DNA of 64,000 bases from Trichobilharzia regenti (Eukaryota > Platyhelminthes > Trematoda > Strigeidida > Schistosomatidae), in the NCBI GenBank assembly GCA_944472135.2, contig OX235270.1, forward strand, positions 118,001,842 to 118,065,841, given 5' to 3'. The notes below the pieces were generated by a model, which had not been told where the DNA came from, made no database searches, and saw only the letters and a program-made list of their open reading frames with translations. Below, one piece after another: positions 33,061 to 44,440 of the stretch (its first letter is position 1; each line of letters starts with the position of its first letter). A program made the position numbers and the translations under genes.

Positions 33061-34765
33061 ACAATCGCCATTGTTGTTCTTTCCTAATTGTCATCAATCA
33101 GTTACTCTGATTTATTGTCCGAAGTCATGTTGCAGGTGGTACCTACGCTTATCACAGAACCGAAATTACGACTTGTAATCACAATTTAAATATAATTGTG
33201 GAGCTTTAGTGTTATCATTCCTTTGAAGTGATCAGCATCTGTCTCTCCTTTTTGCTAATTAGATTCCCATCACTATCTTTCATCCGTTTCATCTGTGTTG
33301 ATGTTTTCTCAGATAGCGAGCGACGTGGTTATCTGGTGGTCTAGTGATTTCAGTTGCCTCTCACCTGTGGCCTGATCTGCCTCACTTTCCAGTGTGTCTT
33401 ACAATTGTCTTCTGTCTTTCCCAGAACTCAACTCTTCTTCTTTCGTTCATTTCCGCACTGGTTCATCTTCTCTCCTCTATCTGCTTCCAGGTGTCCGTAG
33501 AGAGTTATTCCTTTTTTTGTCTCCTCTACTTTCCTTCCTTCCTAAGATGACTGACTGACTTACTGGTTATACAGGTTTCCTTGCTCATCACTTTAAGAGA
33601 ATTCTAGTGATCTTGCACACAGGTCTCCTTGGTCATGCTATGTGATATCTCCGACCTTGCTCTGATGGGTGCAGAGAAGGTGTCATTTTGTAGTTGCATG
33701 CTTCAGATTTTAAATTTTTACCTTGATTGTGGTCTATCCTCAACTGCTTTAAAGATTTTCAACTTGACCCTGAAGGTTTCTTACATAGATAATGGTCTGA
33801 GCCGGAATCTTCTCCTTTTTTTCAACCTCGTGTCCAACAGGCTAGCAACCTAGGCAGCATTCCCAACCTTGTACATTGTACGTTGATTTGATGTCCCAGT
33901 ATTTATTTTTGTCCTCATCGAACGAAGATACATTGGATGACTGTGTTATCAAATGCTATGACCAGCCCATCTTATTTCATCTCTCTGTTTGCGGAGAAAA
34001 GTGAATTTATTTTCTTATATTTTCGATCTGATTTGAAGTTCGTGTAGAGACTGGATAAATTTTCCGCAGTAAGTTCCCTCAGCATTCCCTCTTTTTAGGG
34101 GATTATGACCAGCTAGTACACTGATGAACTAGTAAACTGTGCCAGGTTGCCCGATGAAAATTGGCAGTCAATAAGTATGTAACTTCACAGTTTGATTTCT
34201 GTATTCTAAATCACAGGATAAGGCTAAATGTTAGCTAAGTCATTTTAGAAAGTGCTTAGTGTTAAGAATTGACTAGAAATGGGACATACATACCATAATG
34301 CATGTACTTAAGTATTCTGGACATACTCTTTATTCTGACCCGCCTTCTCATGAAAAGGGGCTTCAACTGCAATGGTAAAGTCAAACTTGTTTCAGTCAGT
34401 CTCATCATGTAATTCAAAATTTATCGATAGTTGAGAGAGTATACCTCTTAAAACATTTAATCCTACCTCCAGATATACAGTGGATGATACTTTTATAGTG
34501 TTAGAAACGAAAAATATCCCTAGTTTCTTCACACTCAAAAGTAGTGAGAAGTAAATTTACATTTGAGTCAAAAAGGGTATCAACGTTTACAAAAAATCAA
34601 CGTTTTCCAGAAGATATTTAGACTTGAAGTCATCTGGTCCGCTAACTGTTTGGAGAGTTTTAGTTAAGTATTTTAGTTAAGAATCTATACAATGGAGTGG
34701 AAATTCTAATTAGTCCATCATAAGCCTAAAGAATTGGATGATTCAGATTGAAGAAGCATTGGTGA
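33061..34765. other. No gene recognised
   Basis: Contains pyrimidine-rich stretches around 33340-33560 that give Phe/Ser/Leu-rich frames without domain support. No repeat assignment. Confidence 0.45.
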
Positions 34766-35235
34766 TAAAGTTGAGCGGGAAGTTCAAAAAAGTTGGCAAG
34801 AAAGAAAAAAGGAGAGAAGGGAAACTACTAACCGCAACATGAAAAACAACGAATTTAATGCACCTACAGTTTCACCATGCATGGAAGGAACATCAGATAC
34901 CGTATGTAGGATTAATAATAAAACAAGAATTAGAGTGGTATTTGATATCTGACTCAGCTACAGGAGTTGCAGGTGAAAGAACCCTACTGACTAAGTTAGA
35001 TAAAATAATTCAATCTACGAAATAGCCTACAATGATCGTGAGACAAACTACACTTTTTAGTCCATTAGAGTCAGATCATCGGGATATAGCAAGTTAGCTG
35101 AGTGTAGAATGAGTGATTCTACAGAGATGTTTAGCTTAGAGGAAAATTCAGGTATCTCAGTGTAGGCACTAACATACAACAACAAAATATTACTGGAGAG
35201 AGCAATCGTCACGAAAAATATTATATTTTATAGTT

Positions 35236-35515
35236 GTAAGAACCTGAGACCGAGCACTTCGGTCCAATCAATCGACGGGAAAATCAAAAATTCAATTCAA
35301 TAATTAATATGACCCGTCGCACAAGAGACAGTGGCTCTCGCGGCCCAAGTGGTCTAGTGGATAACGCCTTGGCGTTTGAAACTGTGGACACTGGGTTCGA
35401 GCCTCGGTGGGAACATCATCACTCACTGAGAAAAGCAGGTACATCCAGCTGACGAGTCCCAAATAGGACGAAATGCGCATCCTGGATTCCACTGCTAGTC
35501 ACCATCCACCAATTA
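35236..35515 (+). mobile_element. Sm-alpha-type hammerhead SINE, intact core, inserted in PLE
   Basis: Near-identical to the unit at 31050, with the same head, B box and ribozyme. It starts with CCTGAGACCGAGCACTTCGG and stops at CCACCAATT, so it lacks the GTATAC...GTCAACC segment seen at 31310-31380. Its host is an older PLE remnant that continues on both sides. High identity and an intact core argue for recent insertion. Confidence 0.9.
35443..35487 (+). ncRNA. Type I hammerhead ribozyme, intact core
   Basis: Same sequence as the ribozyme at 31243-31287: stem I ATCCAG/CTGGAT, CUGACGA at 35449-35455, stem II GTCC/GGAC, GAAA at 35470-35473, minimal stem III, and cleavage predicted after C35481. 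Together with the first copy it shows selection or recency, because all older copies in the window have lost a core base. Confidence 0.92.
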
Positions 35516-35890
35516 AATACTGAATAGAGTCACTGAAAAGATTATTATTCGTTAGGATTCACTTCTAATCCATGAAATTAGAATATTTCACACTCTTAGA
35601 GCTAAAAATATTCTAAAAAGTAATATACGTAGGTGGTCGAGCAAGTTTATCACTGAACTCTTGTATGCTAGACACTTGAGATAGGAATGACACACCGTTG
35701 ACACCAGAGATATAGAAAAATATTACTAACAGGGAACCCATAGGATACGAAAAAAGAAATTATGCAAAAGAAACCTGAAAGTTGTATGAGTGCCTTGATG
35801 TGGTGATGAACAACAAATTGTTCTCAAAACGTCATCAATAGGCATTCCTGTATCACTGAGTATTTTTAACGAATAAAATTATCTTATGAT

Positions 35891-36500
35891 AGAATTAATA
35901 ATCAAAATATATGTCCGTTTAATCTTTACATCTAGTGGGTATAAGTAAGAACGCAGATTCCTTCATATCAACTAAGATAGACAATAATTCGGCTGGAGAA
36001 ATGTGAAAGTTTGAAAACTGGAGAGTTATTACAGACATGGCACTCTTTGCAATCTTCAATTAATTAATATGTTTATCACATTCACCAATAAGTAAAGAAA
36101 ACCGCACACAGTCAGCAAGTACCAATATCGGGTCAACGATATGACAAATGATATACAGATGTGTAATCTGGTAAGAAAATAACCTACGGAGACAACCAAT
36201 CACAGTTAAGTTTATCAGAAAAACCGATTACTTTTATCCTGGAGAATTCTGAAAGCTGAATGGGTTAAAGGTCATCCAAATAACGACACAGTCCTTTATG
36301 AAGTTCACATGATGACTTAAGTAATCGTTACGAGAGAGAGGTTGACATGAATTTGTAAACTGGAAACCGTTTTTGAGCTGTGTAGCAGTATGTATAGCGT
36401 GATACTCATCTCTAGACAGTTAGTTTCGAAGCTGAACAATTACATCATCTTCATGATTTCATGCCGTTAACCAAAATGTTGATGGTTCGTGCCCACCCGG
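35891..36500. other. No gene recognised
   Basis: AT-rich DNA with no supported features. Confidence 0.5.
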
Positions 36501-36504
36501 GGAC

Positions 36505-36755
36505 GTCAGTGTCGGTTGCATAGCGGTTAGCACACGCGCCGACCATTTACATGGTCCGGGGTTCGATCTCCGGCCACCGACGCACTTTTTTACCTCGCTA
36601 AACCAGAAATAATCCTGGTAAAGAGGAAAGGTTGGGCATGAGGCTAGCAACCCCATCCTGTAAAAATAAGCAACACTGCTACAGAAACATCTAGCTTGAA
36701 GCCCCATGTTCTACTTGGAACGTGAAGGAAAAAGTTATAATAAAATAATAAAGAT
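36505..36755 (+). mobile_element. tRNA-headed SINE, type B
   Basis: Head GTCGGTTGCATAGCGGTTAG and GGGGTTCGATCTCC. Body AATCCTGGTAAAGAGG, AAGGTTGGGCATGAGGC and CCCATCCTGTAAAA. Tail AGCTTGAAGCCCCATGTTC, then CTTGGAACGTGAAGG and an A-rich, ATAATAA end. Complete copy. The 82-residue minus frame across it is not a gene. Confidence 0.9.
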
Positions 36756-38235
36756 AATACATGATTTCATGCTGGTTTATATAGCCTGTTACACTAGACA
36801 TGCTTTATTTATTCGGGGTATGGCGTATATATATATATATATATTCAACAAAATATCTTATTTTCAAGTATTGGTTTCAGTGGATTCGATCGGTTACAGG
36901 TTTGACCAAGAGCTGACATCAGTCAGAGAACTAGAGGAGAACCAGGATCAACTGTTTCATAGCTGATATGTCCCAAAGAGAACAAAGCACTTGTTACCGA
37001 TTCCACAGTTGGTAGCTATCAAATAAGTAACATCAGTCGATTATGATTTTTGGGTCCAGTAAGCATCTGTCAGTATTCATCATAAAATAACAATGAAGTG
37101 AGTTTATAAAAAAAAAAAGCGGTCGTTGCGATTTGATACATATGAGTTGAAAGTTATGTCTGTGATAGTGTCGTTTTGGGCAGAACTTTTGCTGATATTT
37201 AGCTAATCATCATCTAGCGACGCAACATTCTATCCAATCAAAAGACTGCCTCCTAGGCTCTTGATAAGGCAAACAGAGAGGAGACAGTAAAATTATGTAC
37301 AGGGTGACATGGAAATTGAATACACTTCTGTTATTACTTACTTGAATCTGTAATACCACCACCCTTAATTAGCTCACCTGTGAATTATCTGGTATATCTT
37401 TCCAAAATACCTGCTTAGATGAATGCACTATATTTTGATGCTACTTTTCAAGCTTGTGGCTACTCGAAGTAATAAAGCGATCCGGGTAAGGTTTATAGGT
37501 GATGAGGATATCTGAATTGGATTTGAGCTGGAAGATTACTGTTGGTGCAATGAGTGATTATTGAAGATACTATGTGGGCACTGAATTTAAATGGAACTTC
37601 GTACAAATAATAGGCATTAATATTATTTGAATAGACTAAATTAAGTAGAAAAGTAAATTTCTGATGTTATAAAATTTCTTCCAACTAGCCATTTCAAAAA
37701 ATTAAACTTAATCCTCTGGAGTAAACTTTATTAGTAGTATACAACATGAAGTCTGGAAGCGGATTTAAGAATATTATCAAGGCTGGCTAACCATCAGATA
37801 GAAAAAAGGTATCAGCAGCTTCATTCTTGACTAGCTTTAATACTCCGGGCGATAAGTAAGAACCACATGACTGCTTAACAGTGGCTTGCGAAGTCCTTTA
37901 ATCTGGGGACTGTGAATGCGCAGTTAATACGCAAATGAAGCTCTGGCTATTTTGAACTATAAGAATGATGCCTGTATTGAAGAGTGAAACTCATTCATCT
38001 TGCAATTACCACAGTAATGTTCACATTATAATTTTGTTTAAATATTCTGTTCTGTGTGTAATTGTTTCATGATGAATAGCTTTCCATTTCTTGCACAGAT
38101 TTTATTCACATGCTTTATTGTCTTCCGTTTTGCACATTAATTACATTATTTCAACCCCAGTGTCTCTACTTTAGCTTCCAATGAACTGCTCTTCAGATTA
38201 TATATAAAAATCCCTCAATGACATAATTATCAGTT
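36756..38235. other. No gene; possible worn family-2 tail
   Basis: The short stretch 36895-36985 (GAGCTGACATCAGTCAGAGAAC, then CAACTGTTTCATAG) resembles a worn minus-strand family-2 tail. (AT)n at about 36828-36843. No gene. Confidence 0.4.
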
Positions 38236-38239
38236 GACT

Positions 38240-38425
38240 AGAGGATTTCATCATTAGCTGACATCAGTTAGAGAATATTTGAAAAACCAACAGGGAGTAC
38301 TAGTCAGCTGGTTCGTCCTAAGGTGAGACTCTTAATCAGCGCGCACCCATCTGGATTTGAACCCAGGACCTTCTGCATACGAGGCGAGTCCGTAGACCAT
38401 CAAGCCACTAAGACCCGATCAAATA
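38240..38425 (-). mobile_element. Second hammerhead SINE family, minus half of pair
   Basis: Minus view: head with AGTGGCTTGATGGTC and GGGTTCAAATCC, then GCGCTGATTAAGAGTC, GGACGAACCAGCTGAC and TAGTACTCCC, with the tail TCTCTAACTGATGTC. The core is interrupted (CTGATTAAGAG), so it is probably inactive. Paired with 38475-38650. Confidence 0.7.
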
Positions 38426-38474
38426 AACCATTTAATCTAAACTCCGCAAATTCATGACATAGCGTGAGTAATTC

Positions 38475-38650
38475 GCAATGGCTTAGTGGTCTACGAGCAC
38501 GCTTTGTAACCAGAAGCTCAATGGTTCCAACCCCAGTGGGATGGACATATAATAATGAAGAGTAATAGGCTAGGACAAAACAAATCTAAACTAGACCCTG
38601 TGGGTTTTCCAATGGTTACCTAAATGACATCAGGTTATAATGAGATCCTC
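38475..38650 (+). mobile_element. Second hammerhead SINE family, plus half of pair
   Basis: Head: ATGGCTTAGTGGTC, CGCTTTGTAACCAGAAG and GGTTCCAACCCC. The ribozyme is decayed (AATGAAGAGTAATAGGCTAGGAC, AAAAC), and the tail is the family's GGTTACCTAAATGACATC. It faces the copy at 38240-38425 across about 50 bp. Confidence 0.65.
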
Positions 38651-38717
38651 CGAAAAATCAAACAAAAACCCCATAAAACGAACACCTGAAAAAAAATTAA
38701 CAATATTATAAAGATAT

Positions 38718-39743
38718 TTTTGTATTTCCAAATCAATGAAAAACAAAACGACATTGTTTTTACTGACGTTTCGCTATTTAATGCTAATAGCTTTCTGAAA
38801 GTATTATTAAACCGGAATTTACAAAATCTCACCATATATATAACAAAGAATTAGGGGGTGAGAAAAATATAGACTTAGTTCAACTTAAAAGGACATATTG
38901 AAAGTCAAAATAACAATGAAGATCACTAAACCAAATATCAAAGGTAATAGTATGTCTGTTATGATATCAAAACAAAGTTTACTAACTTGATCATCGTTCG
39001 TCAGTCTGGGGTCATTTTTGGTTGTCAAGTTGGCGAATTGGTAAAGAGAACAAAACCAGGTGTAGATTGTTGGATTTCATCAGTGTGTAAAACTATGAAA
39101 GTAGTCTGTGTTTACATAGTGAACTTGCTTATCACATTCGTGTTGACTTTGCCACTTCATGAGGGAGGGGAGGGGAGTGTTGTAACCATATCAGATTCTG
39201 TTTTAGTCCATCATTCCTATTCAGACAATTTGGATTCCACTTGATATGGAGTGCTTCTGATATTAGACGTTCTTTGTGACTTCTGAAGTTTTTCTGGATT
39301 ATTTCAATATTGTCAAAATCAATTTTGTGGCTTGATTCTATAGCGTGTAGACCTATGGCTGATGGCTTTTCAAGTTTTTCTAGTTCAACCGGATTTCTCG
39401 GTGGTCGAAGAAATGCTCCACAGTGTTCATTTCTTATGATTTTGATTTCTCGATATGTTTATCCGATGTAGATCTCATCACATTCCAAGCATTTTCTTTT
39501 CTTTTCATAGACACAATTAGATGGAGAATCTTTAGGGATTTGGTCTTTTATATGGACAAGGTTGTTTTGTAGTGTGTCTGACGTTTTGAAGGAAACTCTA
39601 GTGTCGAGTTGATTGAGTACTCTTCTGATATCGTCTGATGTATCTGCTCTATATGGAATGACGACTGTTGAGGTCCATGTATTCGCAATGCATTTTCGGC
39701 CATACTTAATGTCTGTGTTGATTTTGTTGATGAAGTTCCCTCT
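38718..39743 (-). repeat. Left arm of large PLE inverted duplication
   Basis: Reverse complement of 40878-42522 apart from a segment at 41667-42278 that is absent here. The inner about 750 bp (38965-39743) is almost identical between arms, one visible change being CCAGGTGTAG against CCAAGTGTAG. The outer 240 bp is more diverged. It holds a minus-strand copy of a PLE endonuclease with the same nonsense codon (TTA on plus at 39459-39461) as the right arm. Confidence 0.92.
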
Positions 39744-39845
39744 TCAATATATGCGAAACAATTAAAAGCAACAGGTTGGCGAATAACGATCAAGCTTCTC
39801 AAATGGCTGATTTTGGCTTCGTTTGCCATTAAGATCACTACTAGT

Positions 39846-39940
39846 CATAGCAGTATAATCAAACTTGGCTGACGAGTCCCAAATCAGATGAAACGCATGT
39901 TCTTTGCTCCACTGCTAATCACCGCCTATGAAACCAAACA
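39846..39940 (+). mobile_element. Worn Sm-alpha-type ribozyme remnant
   Basis: GGCTGACGAGTCCCAAATCAGATG, then AAACGCATGTTC and CCACTGCTAATCACC. The CUGACGA half and the GAAA are kept, but stems I and II are broken. It lies in the spacer of the large PLE inverted duplication. Confidence 0.65.
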
Positions 39941-40334
39941 CATCGTAAAATATCCGATACTAAGAGATGATATCTAATCAAGACACATCTGTAGATTTCC
40001 CTACTACCAGACTACAATCAGGGGATAATATACAGGCTAAAAATTGAATTGCTTTAACAGCTTGAATTATTTTTAATCTCACATTCAGTTATTATCATGT
40101 GACTGAATTTTGTGAAGATAAAACAATAAAAGCGAATGGATATGAAATGGAAACCAGATGTTTTTACCCTCTAGGGAATATTAATTATTATTACTTCAAA
40201 TTTGTACTTGTATAAATTACGTCATCATATGATTTCTAAAATGAATCCACCTTATCATTTATCTGTCTGTAAGGCTGACTGTTCAAAGCTTTATCTAGTG
40301 AATTTCATCATAGGCAAATTACAAATGTTTTTGT

Positions 40335-40580
40335 TATTCCCCTGGGTTCTAAGTAGAGCATAATAATTCAGCACCGCTTCTCTGCTTCACTTTGTTCCCT
40401 GTAGTCTTTTTTAGCTGGCCACATGACTGGCTGTAGACTTACGTTTCCTACTCGTATAATCTCCACCATTTCACCCTCGGAACAAGACCAACTCGTTTTT
40501 TCCCATAAGGAACATTGTGGCGTATGATTCCACGCAGAGATCTCTCCAGAGTAGATCCTATCCATCTTCATTTTAAGCGT
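40335..40580 (-). mobile_element. Decayed RTE LINE 3' end
   Basis: Plus view: GTTATTCCCCTGGGTTCTAAG, CAGCACCGCTTCTCTGCTTC and onward, parallel to the inverted LINE ends at 30862 and 43655. Heavily diverged. Located in the spacer of the PLE inverted duplication. Confidence 0.55.
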
Positions 40581-40825
40581 CATATCACAAGTAAGTATAA
40601 GAATAATTGACAGAAATTAGAGGAGAAAAACCTGAAGTTTAAACTCACATGAGGTGAATTATTTGAATCCCTAAGTGAAAACCTGTTCATTGAATTAATA
40701 ACAAATTTGGAGTGTTCTACAGGCCTTTTCAAACTAGTCTTTTGGGGTTTGACCTCCTTTCACATCATCGTTTAAACTTCAGGGGTAAGGAATGGGGACT
40801 TCACGGCCAGTTAGGATAAAGAAAG

Positions 40826-41470
40826 AAAGAAGAAGAAATATCAAACATTATTGAAACTCTCAAGCAAAACAACTACCCAAGGAACTTCATCAACAAAATC
40901 AACACAGACATTAAGTATGGCCGAAAATGCATTGCGAATACATGGACCTCAACAGTCGTCATTCCATATAGAGCAGATACATCAGACGATATCAGAAGAG
41001 TACTCAATCAACTCGACACTAGAGTTTCCTTCAAAACGTCAGACACACTACAAAACAACCTTGTCCATATAAAAGACCAAATCCCTAAAGATTCTCCATC
41101 TAATTGTGTCTATGAAAAGAAAAGAAAATGCTTGGAATGTGATGAGATCTACATCGGATAAACATATCGAGAAATCAAAATCATAAGAAATGAACACTGT
41201 GGAGCATTTCTTCGACCACCGAGAAATCCGGTTGAACTAGAAAAACTTGAAAAGCCATCAGCCATAGGTCTACACGCTATAGAATCAAGCCACAAAATTG
41301 ATTTTGACAATATTGAAATAATCCAGAAAAACTTCAGAAGTCACAAAGAACGTCTAATATCAGAAGCACTCCATATCAAGTGGAATCCAAATTGTCTGAA
41401 TAGGAATGATGGACTAAAACAGAATCTGATATGGTTACAACACTCCCCTCCCCTCCCTCATGAAGTGGCA
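40826..41470 (+). pseudogene. Penelope-like element, GIY-YIG endonuclease (right arm)
   Basis: A single frame from about 40832 to about 41470 with one stop. It reads NNYPRNFINK, VVIPYRADTSDDIRRVL, TRVSFKTSDTLQNNLVHIKD, then CVYEKKRKCLECDEIYIG, a TAA stop (41159-41161), TYREI, RNEHC, and on to a conserved IIQKNFRSHKERLISEA. This is the linker and the Cys-containing GIY-YIG endonuclease of a PLE. The stop falls where these enzymes have a residue between YIG and T. The coding part extends further upstream than in the left arm, so this copy is the likelier parent. Confidence 0.85.
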
Positions 41471-42522
41471 AAGTCAACACGAATGTGATAAGCAAGTTCA
41501 CTATGTAAACACAGACTACTTTCATAGTTTTACACACTGATGAAATCCAACAATCTACACTTGGTTTTGTTCTCTTTACCAATTCGCCAACTTGACAACC
41601 AAAAATGACCCCAGACTGACGAACGATGATCAAGTTAGTAAACTTTGTTTTGATATCATAACAGATATCACTATGGTTATTAAAAATTGTCCCGTCATTA
41701 ACCATCATGTAACATTAGTTTTGTGGTTGTTCTTTTGTTCAGCACTATTTAACTGACAATCTTGTTTGTTATTGCCACTATCACCATCTTAAAAATTTTG
41801 TATTATGCATGATTCCTCACACTACCACTACAAACAACCGCATTAGTACTGACAATAAAAAAAAACAACCTGAAATGTTTATCTTATGATTGCTTAGTGT
41901 TGTTCAATCAAATTTAACTGATCATCTTGACTATAAACATTTTTTAAAAACATCTCATAATTTCCCTTACGATTATAGCTGTTACTGTTCACCACGCATA
42001 CTCATATCGTAGCTTCCACTAACCAATACTGAAATATTTTTTTTCATTATTTGTGTTGATCTTCTTTTTTACTCAGTATTTTTATTTGCATTTTTTTTGT
42101 TGGTTATTTCTGTTTCATTTTTTTGGTTTTTTTTATATATTCTATTTTTTTATAATACTCCTTTTTTAAATGTACGATGAAATTAGATGCAATGTTGTAG
42201 ATATGTGCTGAAAATTCCACACTGTACCACAAGTACTGTTTCTGGAATAAAGCGAAATTGTTATGTTATGTTATGTTATGATATACTATTACCTTTGATA
42301 TTTGGTTTAGTGATCTTCATTGCTATTTTGACTTTCAATATGTCCTTTTAAGTTGACCTAACTTGTCTATTTTCTCACCCCTTAACTCTTTGTTATATAT
42401 ATATGGTGAGATTTTGTAAATTCCGGTTTAATAATACTTTCAGAAAGCTATTAGCATTTAATAGCGAAACGTCAGTAAAAACAATGTCGTTTTGTTTTTC
42501 ATTCATTGGGAAATACATAAAC
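40878..42522 (+). repeat. Right arm of large PLE inverted duplication (with insertion)
   Basis: Matches the left arm in inverse orientation over 40878-41666 and 42279-42522. The intervening 41667-42278 is unmatched in the left arm. The spacer between arms is about 1.1 kb. The outer ends share AATGTCGTTTTGTTTTTCAT and GCGAAACGTCAGTAAAAAC, the latter resembling non-coding PLE sequence (inference). Confidence 0.92.
41667..42278 (+). mobile_element. Non-LTR-like insertion with (TTATG)n tail in the right arm
   Basis: A 612-bp segment absent at the equivalent site of the left arm. It ends with AATAAAGCGAAATTG and TTATGTTATGTTATG, i.e. a short-repeat 3' tail as in CR1-like LINEs. GATAT occurs at both edges (41662-41666 and about 42277-42281), a plausible target duplication. 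Its last 60 bp (GTGCTGAAAATTCCACACTG, ACCACAAGTACTG, TCTGGAATAAAGC) resemble the tail of type A SINEs. No coding part is recognisable; probably a 5'-truncated 3' UTR. Confidence 0.7.
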
Positions 42523-43635
42523 CTGTATTATAAGAAATGAAGACATTACTCTGAAATCGTTGCGGAGATGGGAAGCACCTAGAACGAAAAAGAACACTGG
42601 AATTGATAACGCTATAAGCATTTCTAAGACACTTTCGTGATAACCTACCTTCTGTCGATACTGAATATCAGATGACCTTTTGGTTAGGATAAGTTGACAA
42701 GAAAAACCCTTGGTAAAAGATTTCGCCACGCTGATTCACAAAAGTTTATTTTCCAAGTCTATGAAAATACGTCATACTGAATGCATTGATTAAATTGGAT
42801 GTAGTGACGAATACTCGCGAATAAATAACACAGGAGTGCGGCTAAGCTGCATGGAATATTGACCATAGTTGGAAATTTTGAGTTATGAGATTAGAAAAAC
42901 ATACTGACTGTGAGATAATGTGCTCATCTAAATTTGTTCACCCCACTAAGTGATGAGCGCTCAGTGTTCAAGAGTGCTGAAATTGAAATAGACAGATGGA
43001 CATCACTTCTTGATTTTCAGTGGGTTTTCAGCTTGGTGTTAATTAGTGACGAAATTCATTTTAAATCATACCAAGTGTATAAAAAAAAACGTTGAATTCC
43101 GACAGCTTTCTGTTTATTAATTTTTAGACTTAAAAACATTGTTTCGCAAAGATTCAGTTTCATTTAAATGACAACCAGAATTTTTGCATATGACCTAGAG
43201 AATTCCATCAAAACCCAATTTTATAAACTTCACGAAGTTTCATTGTAAGACGTCAAGCCAACGAGCGCATCAGTCACCTTGAAAGGACCAACAGTATACC
43301 GAGAAAACCACACGAATGACACCTTATTCATGAGAAAAATGTTCAAAGCGGTAGAAGGAAGAATATGAAACAGAATACCTTTCTTTAAAATATTGCCAGA
43401 ATAACTCCCACATTACCATAGGATTGTTCCTCCTATTATTGATCCAACTAGCTGTCGTTTGAGGTCAGTAGCTTGAGCTTAGCATAAACTACACTTACAA
43501 TGATGGGCAGATTTTGGTTTTATTTTAGTATCAAACTAGGTTTACAACGCATTACATTTCACTTGAATTTAAGTTTGAAAATCATTAATTAGGGTTCACG
43601 GGAAAGTTTTTTTCCGTAAATCCTGGACAGTGCTT
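42523..43635. other. No gene or repeat recognised
   Basis: AT-rich DNA. Frames are short; no motif recognised. Confidence 0.5.
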
Positions 43636-43639
43636 ATTA

Positions 43640-44440
43640 TTGTTTATTATTATTATTGCCTTAAGGTGCAAGTGGAACAACACATCTTTACTTTCTTCTA
43701 TTTTCTGCCATCCTCTTCAGTTGACTGAGTCCACGATCACCCATAATCTCTCATCTCCTCCCCTACATAATCTCCTCCATGTCACTCTCTCACAGACTAC
43801 ACCCAATCCTCGCTTTCCATTTGGATTCAACTCGAGCCATGGCCTGGCGTGCGATGTCATTTGACGTGTGCCCGTTCCATCTCCATTTTCTCCTACACAA
43901 TTGTTGAGCAATCGGCTCTTGTCACTAATTCTTTCTGGTCACCTGGCCATTTTTATCTTCAGTATGGAGCAAGCGAGAGGACTTGTCGGTAAACATCTGC
44001 AAGAGAGCCATAAAAATCCTCTTCGTGATATGGAGTGAAAATTTCTGACCAATATAGAAGAAATGACTGACTTCACACTTGTTTTAAAGATTCCAATCTT
44101 GTTCTTTATGCTGCTGAGTGCAGTGTAGAAGGCCTCCCAACTGGTTTCAGGTTGACAAAAAGAAGCATCTTGCCTCTGCAATTCTGGCTGGCTGACTGGC
44201 TTTCACATCTCCATCTGTTCCGACTGCCTGATTTTGAAACGATGCTTCCTAGACGGATAATTGAAGGAAGTAACCTCTGTTAAGCCTCTCCCTTTGATGG
44301 TAGTTGGTGATGCTTGTTGTTGTCGTTGCTGCTGCTGTTCGTTAGTTATCTTCATCACCTTCGTCTTACTTATGTTCACCTGCAGTCTTGTCTCAGCTGC
44401 CTGCCAGTCTTTTCCGATAGTCTTTTGCTTCGAGTTTCTG
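43640..44440 (-). mobile_element. Decayed RTE LINE 3' copy
   Basis: On minus it follows the LINE order: a QRLSET..VNISKTKVMKI-like block near 44390, a Q-rich repeat (CAGCAGCAGCAACGAC region), a VTSFNYPSRKHRFKIR-like block near 44250, a worn IGIFKTSVKSVI block near 44090 and VTWRRLCRGGDE near 43760. Many frame breaks; an old copy. Confidence 0.75.

Larger units (their letters stand above)
34770..35890 (+). pseudogene. Penelope-like element remnant, split by Sm-alpha
   Basis: The first part (34770-35215) reads PCMEGTSDTVCRINNKTRIRVVF, matching PYKEGTSEALRRILNKAEIRVL of the PLE at 52900-54110, followed by worn endonuclease sequence. After the hammerhead SINE at 35236-35515 it resumes near 35590 with ATTCTAAAAAGTAATATACG and a worn WFI(K/T)..FN-type end, again parallel to the 54000-54110 segment. 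A PLE-type 3' stretch CTCAAAACGTCATC follows at about 35823-35836. Many stops; dead. Confidence 0.65.

Noticed and set aside
33344..33550. 68-codon Ser/Leu/Phe-rich frame as a possible membrane peptide
   Set aside because: Pyrimidine-rich low-complexity DNA gives such residues by chance; no supporting features.
36511..36590. Possible tRNA gene from strong A and B boxes
   Set aside because: It recurs with a constant body and LINE-like tail in several copies, so it is a SINE head.
40851..41072. 73-codon frame, and its near-identical twin on minus at 39548-39838
   Set aside because: Both are out-of-frame readings of the PLE endonuclease linker in the two inverted arms.
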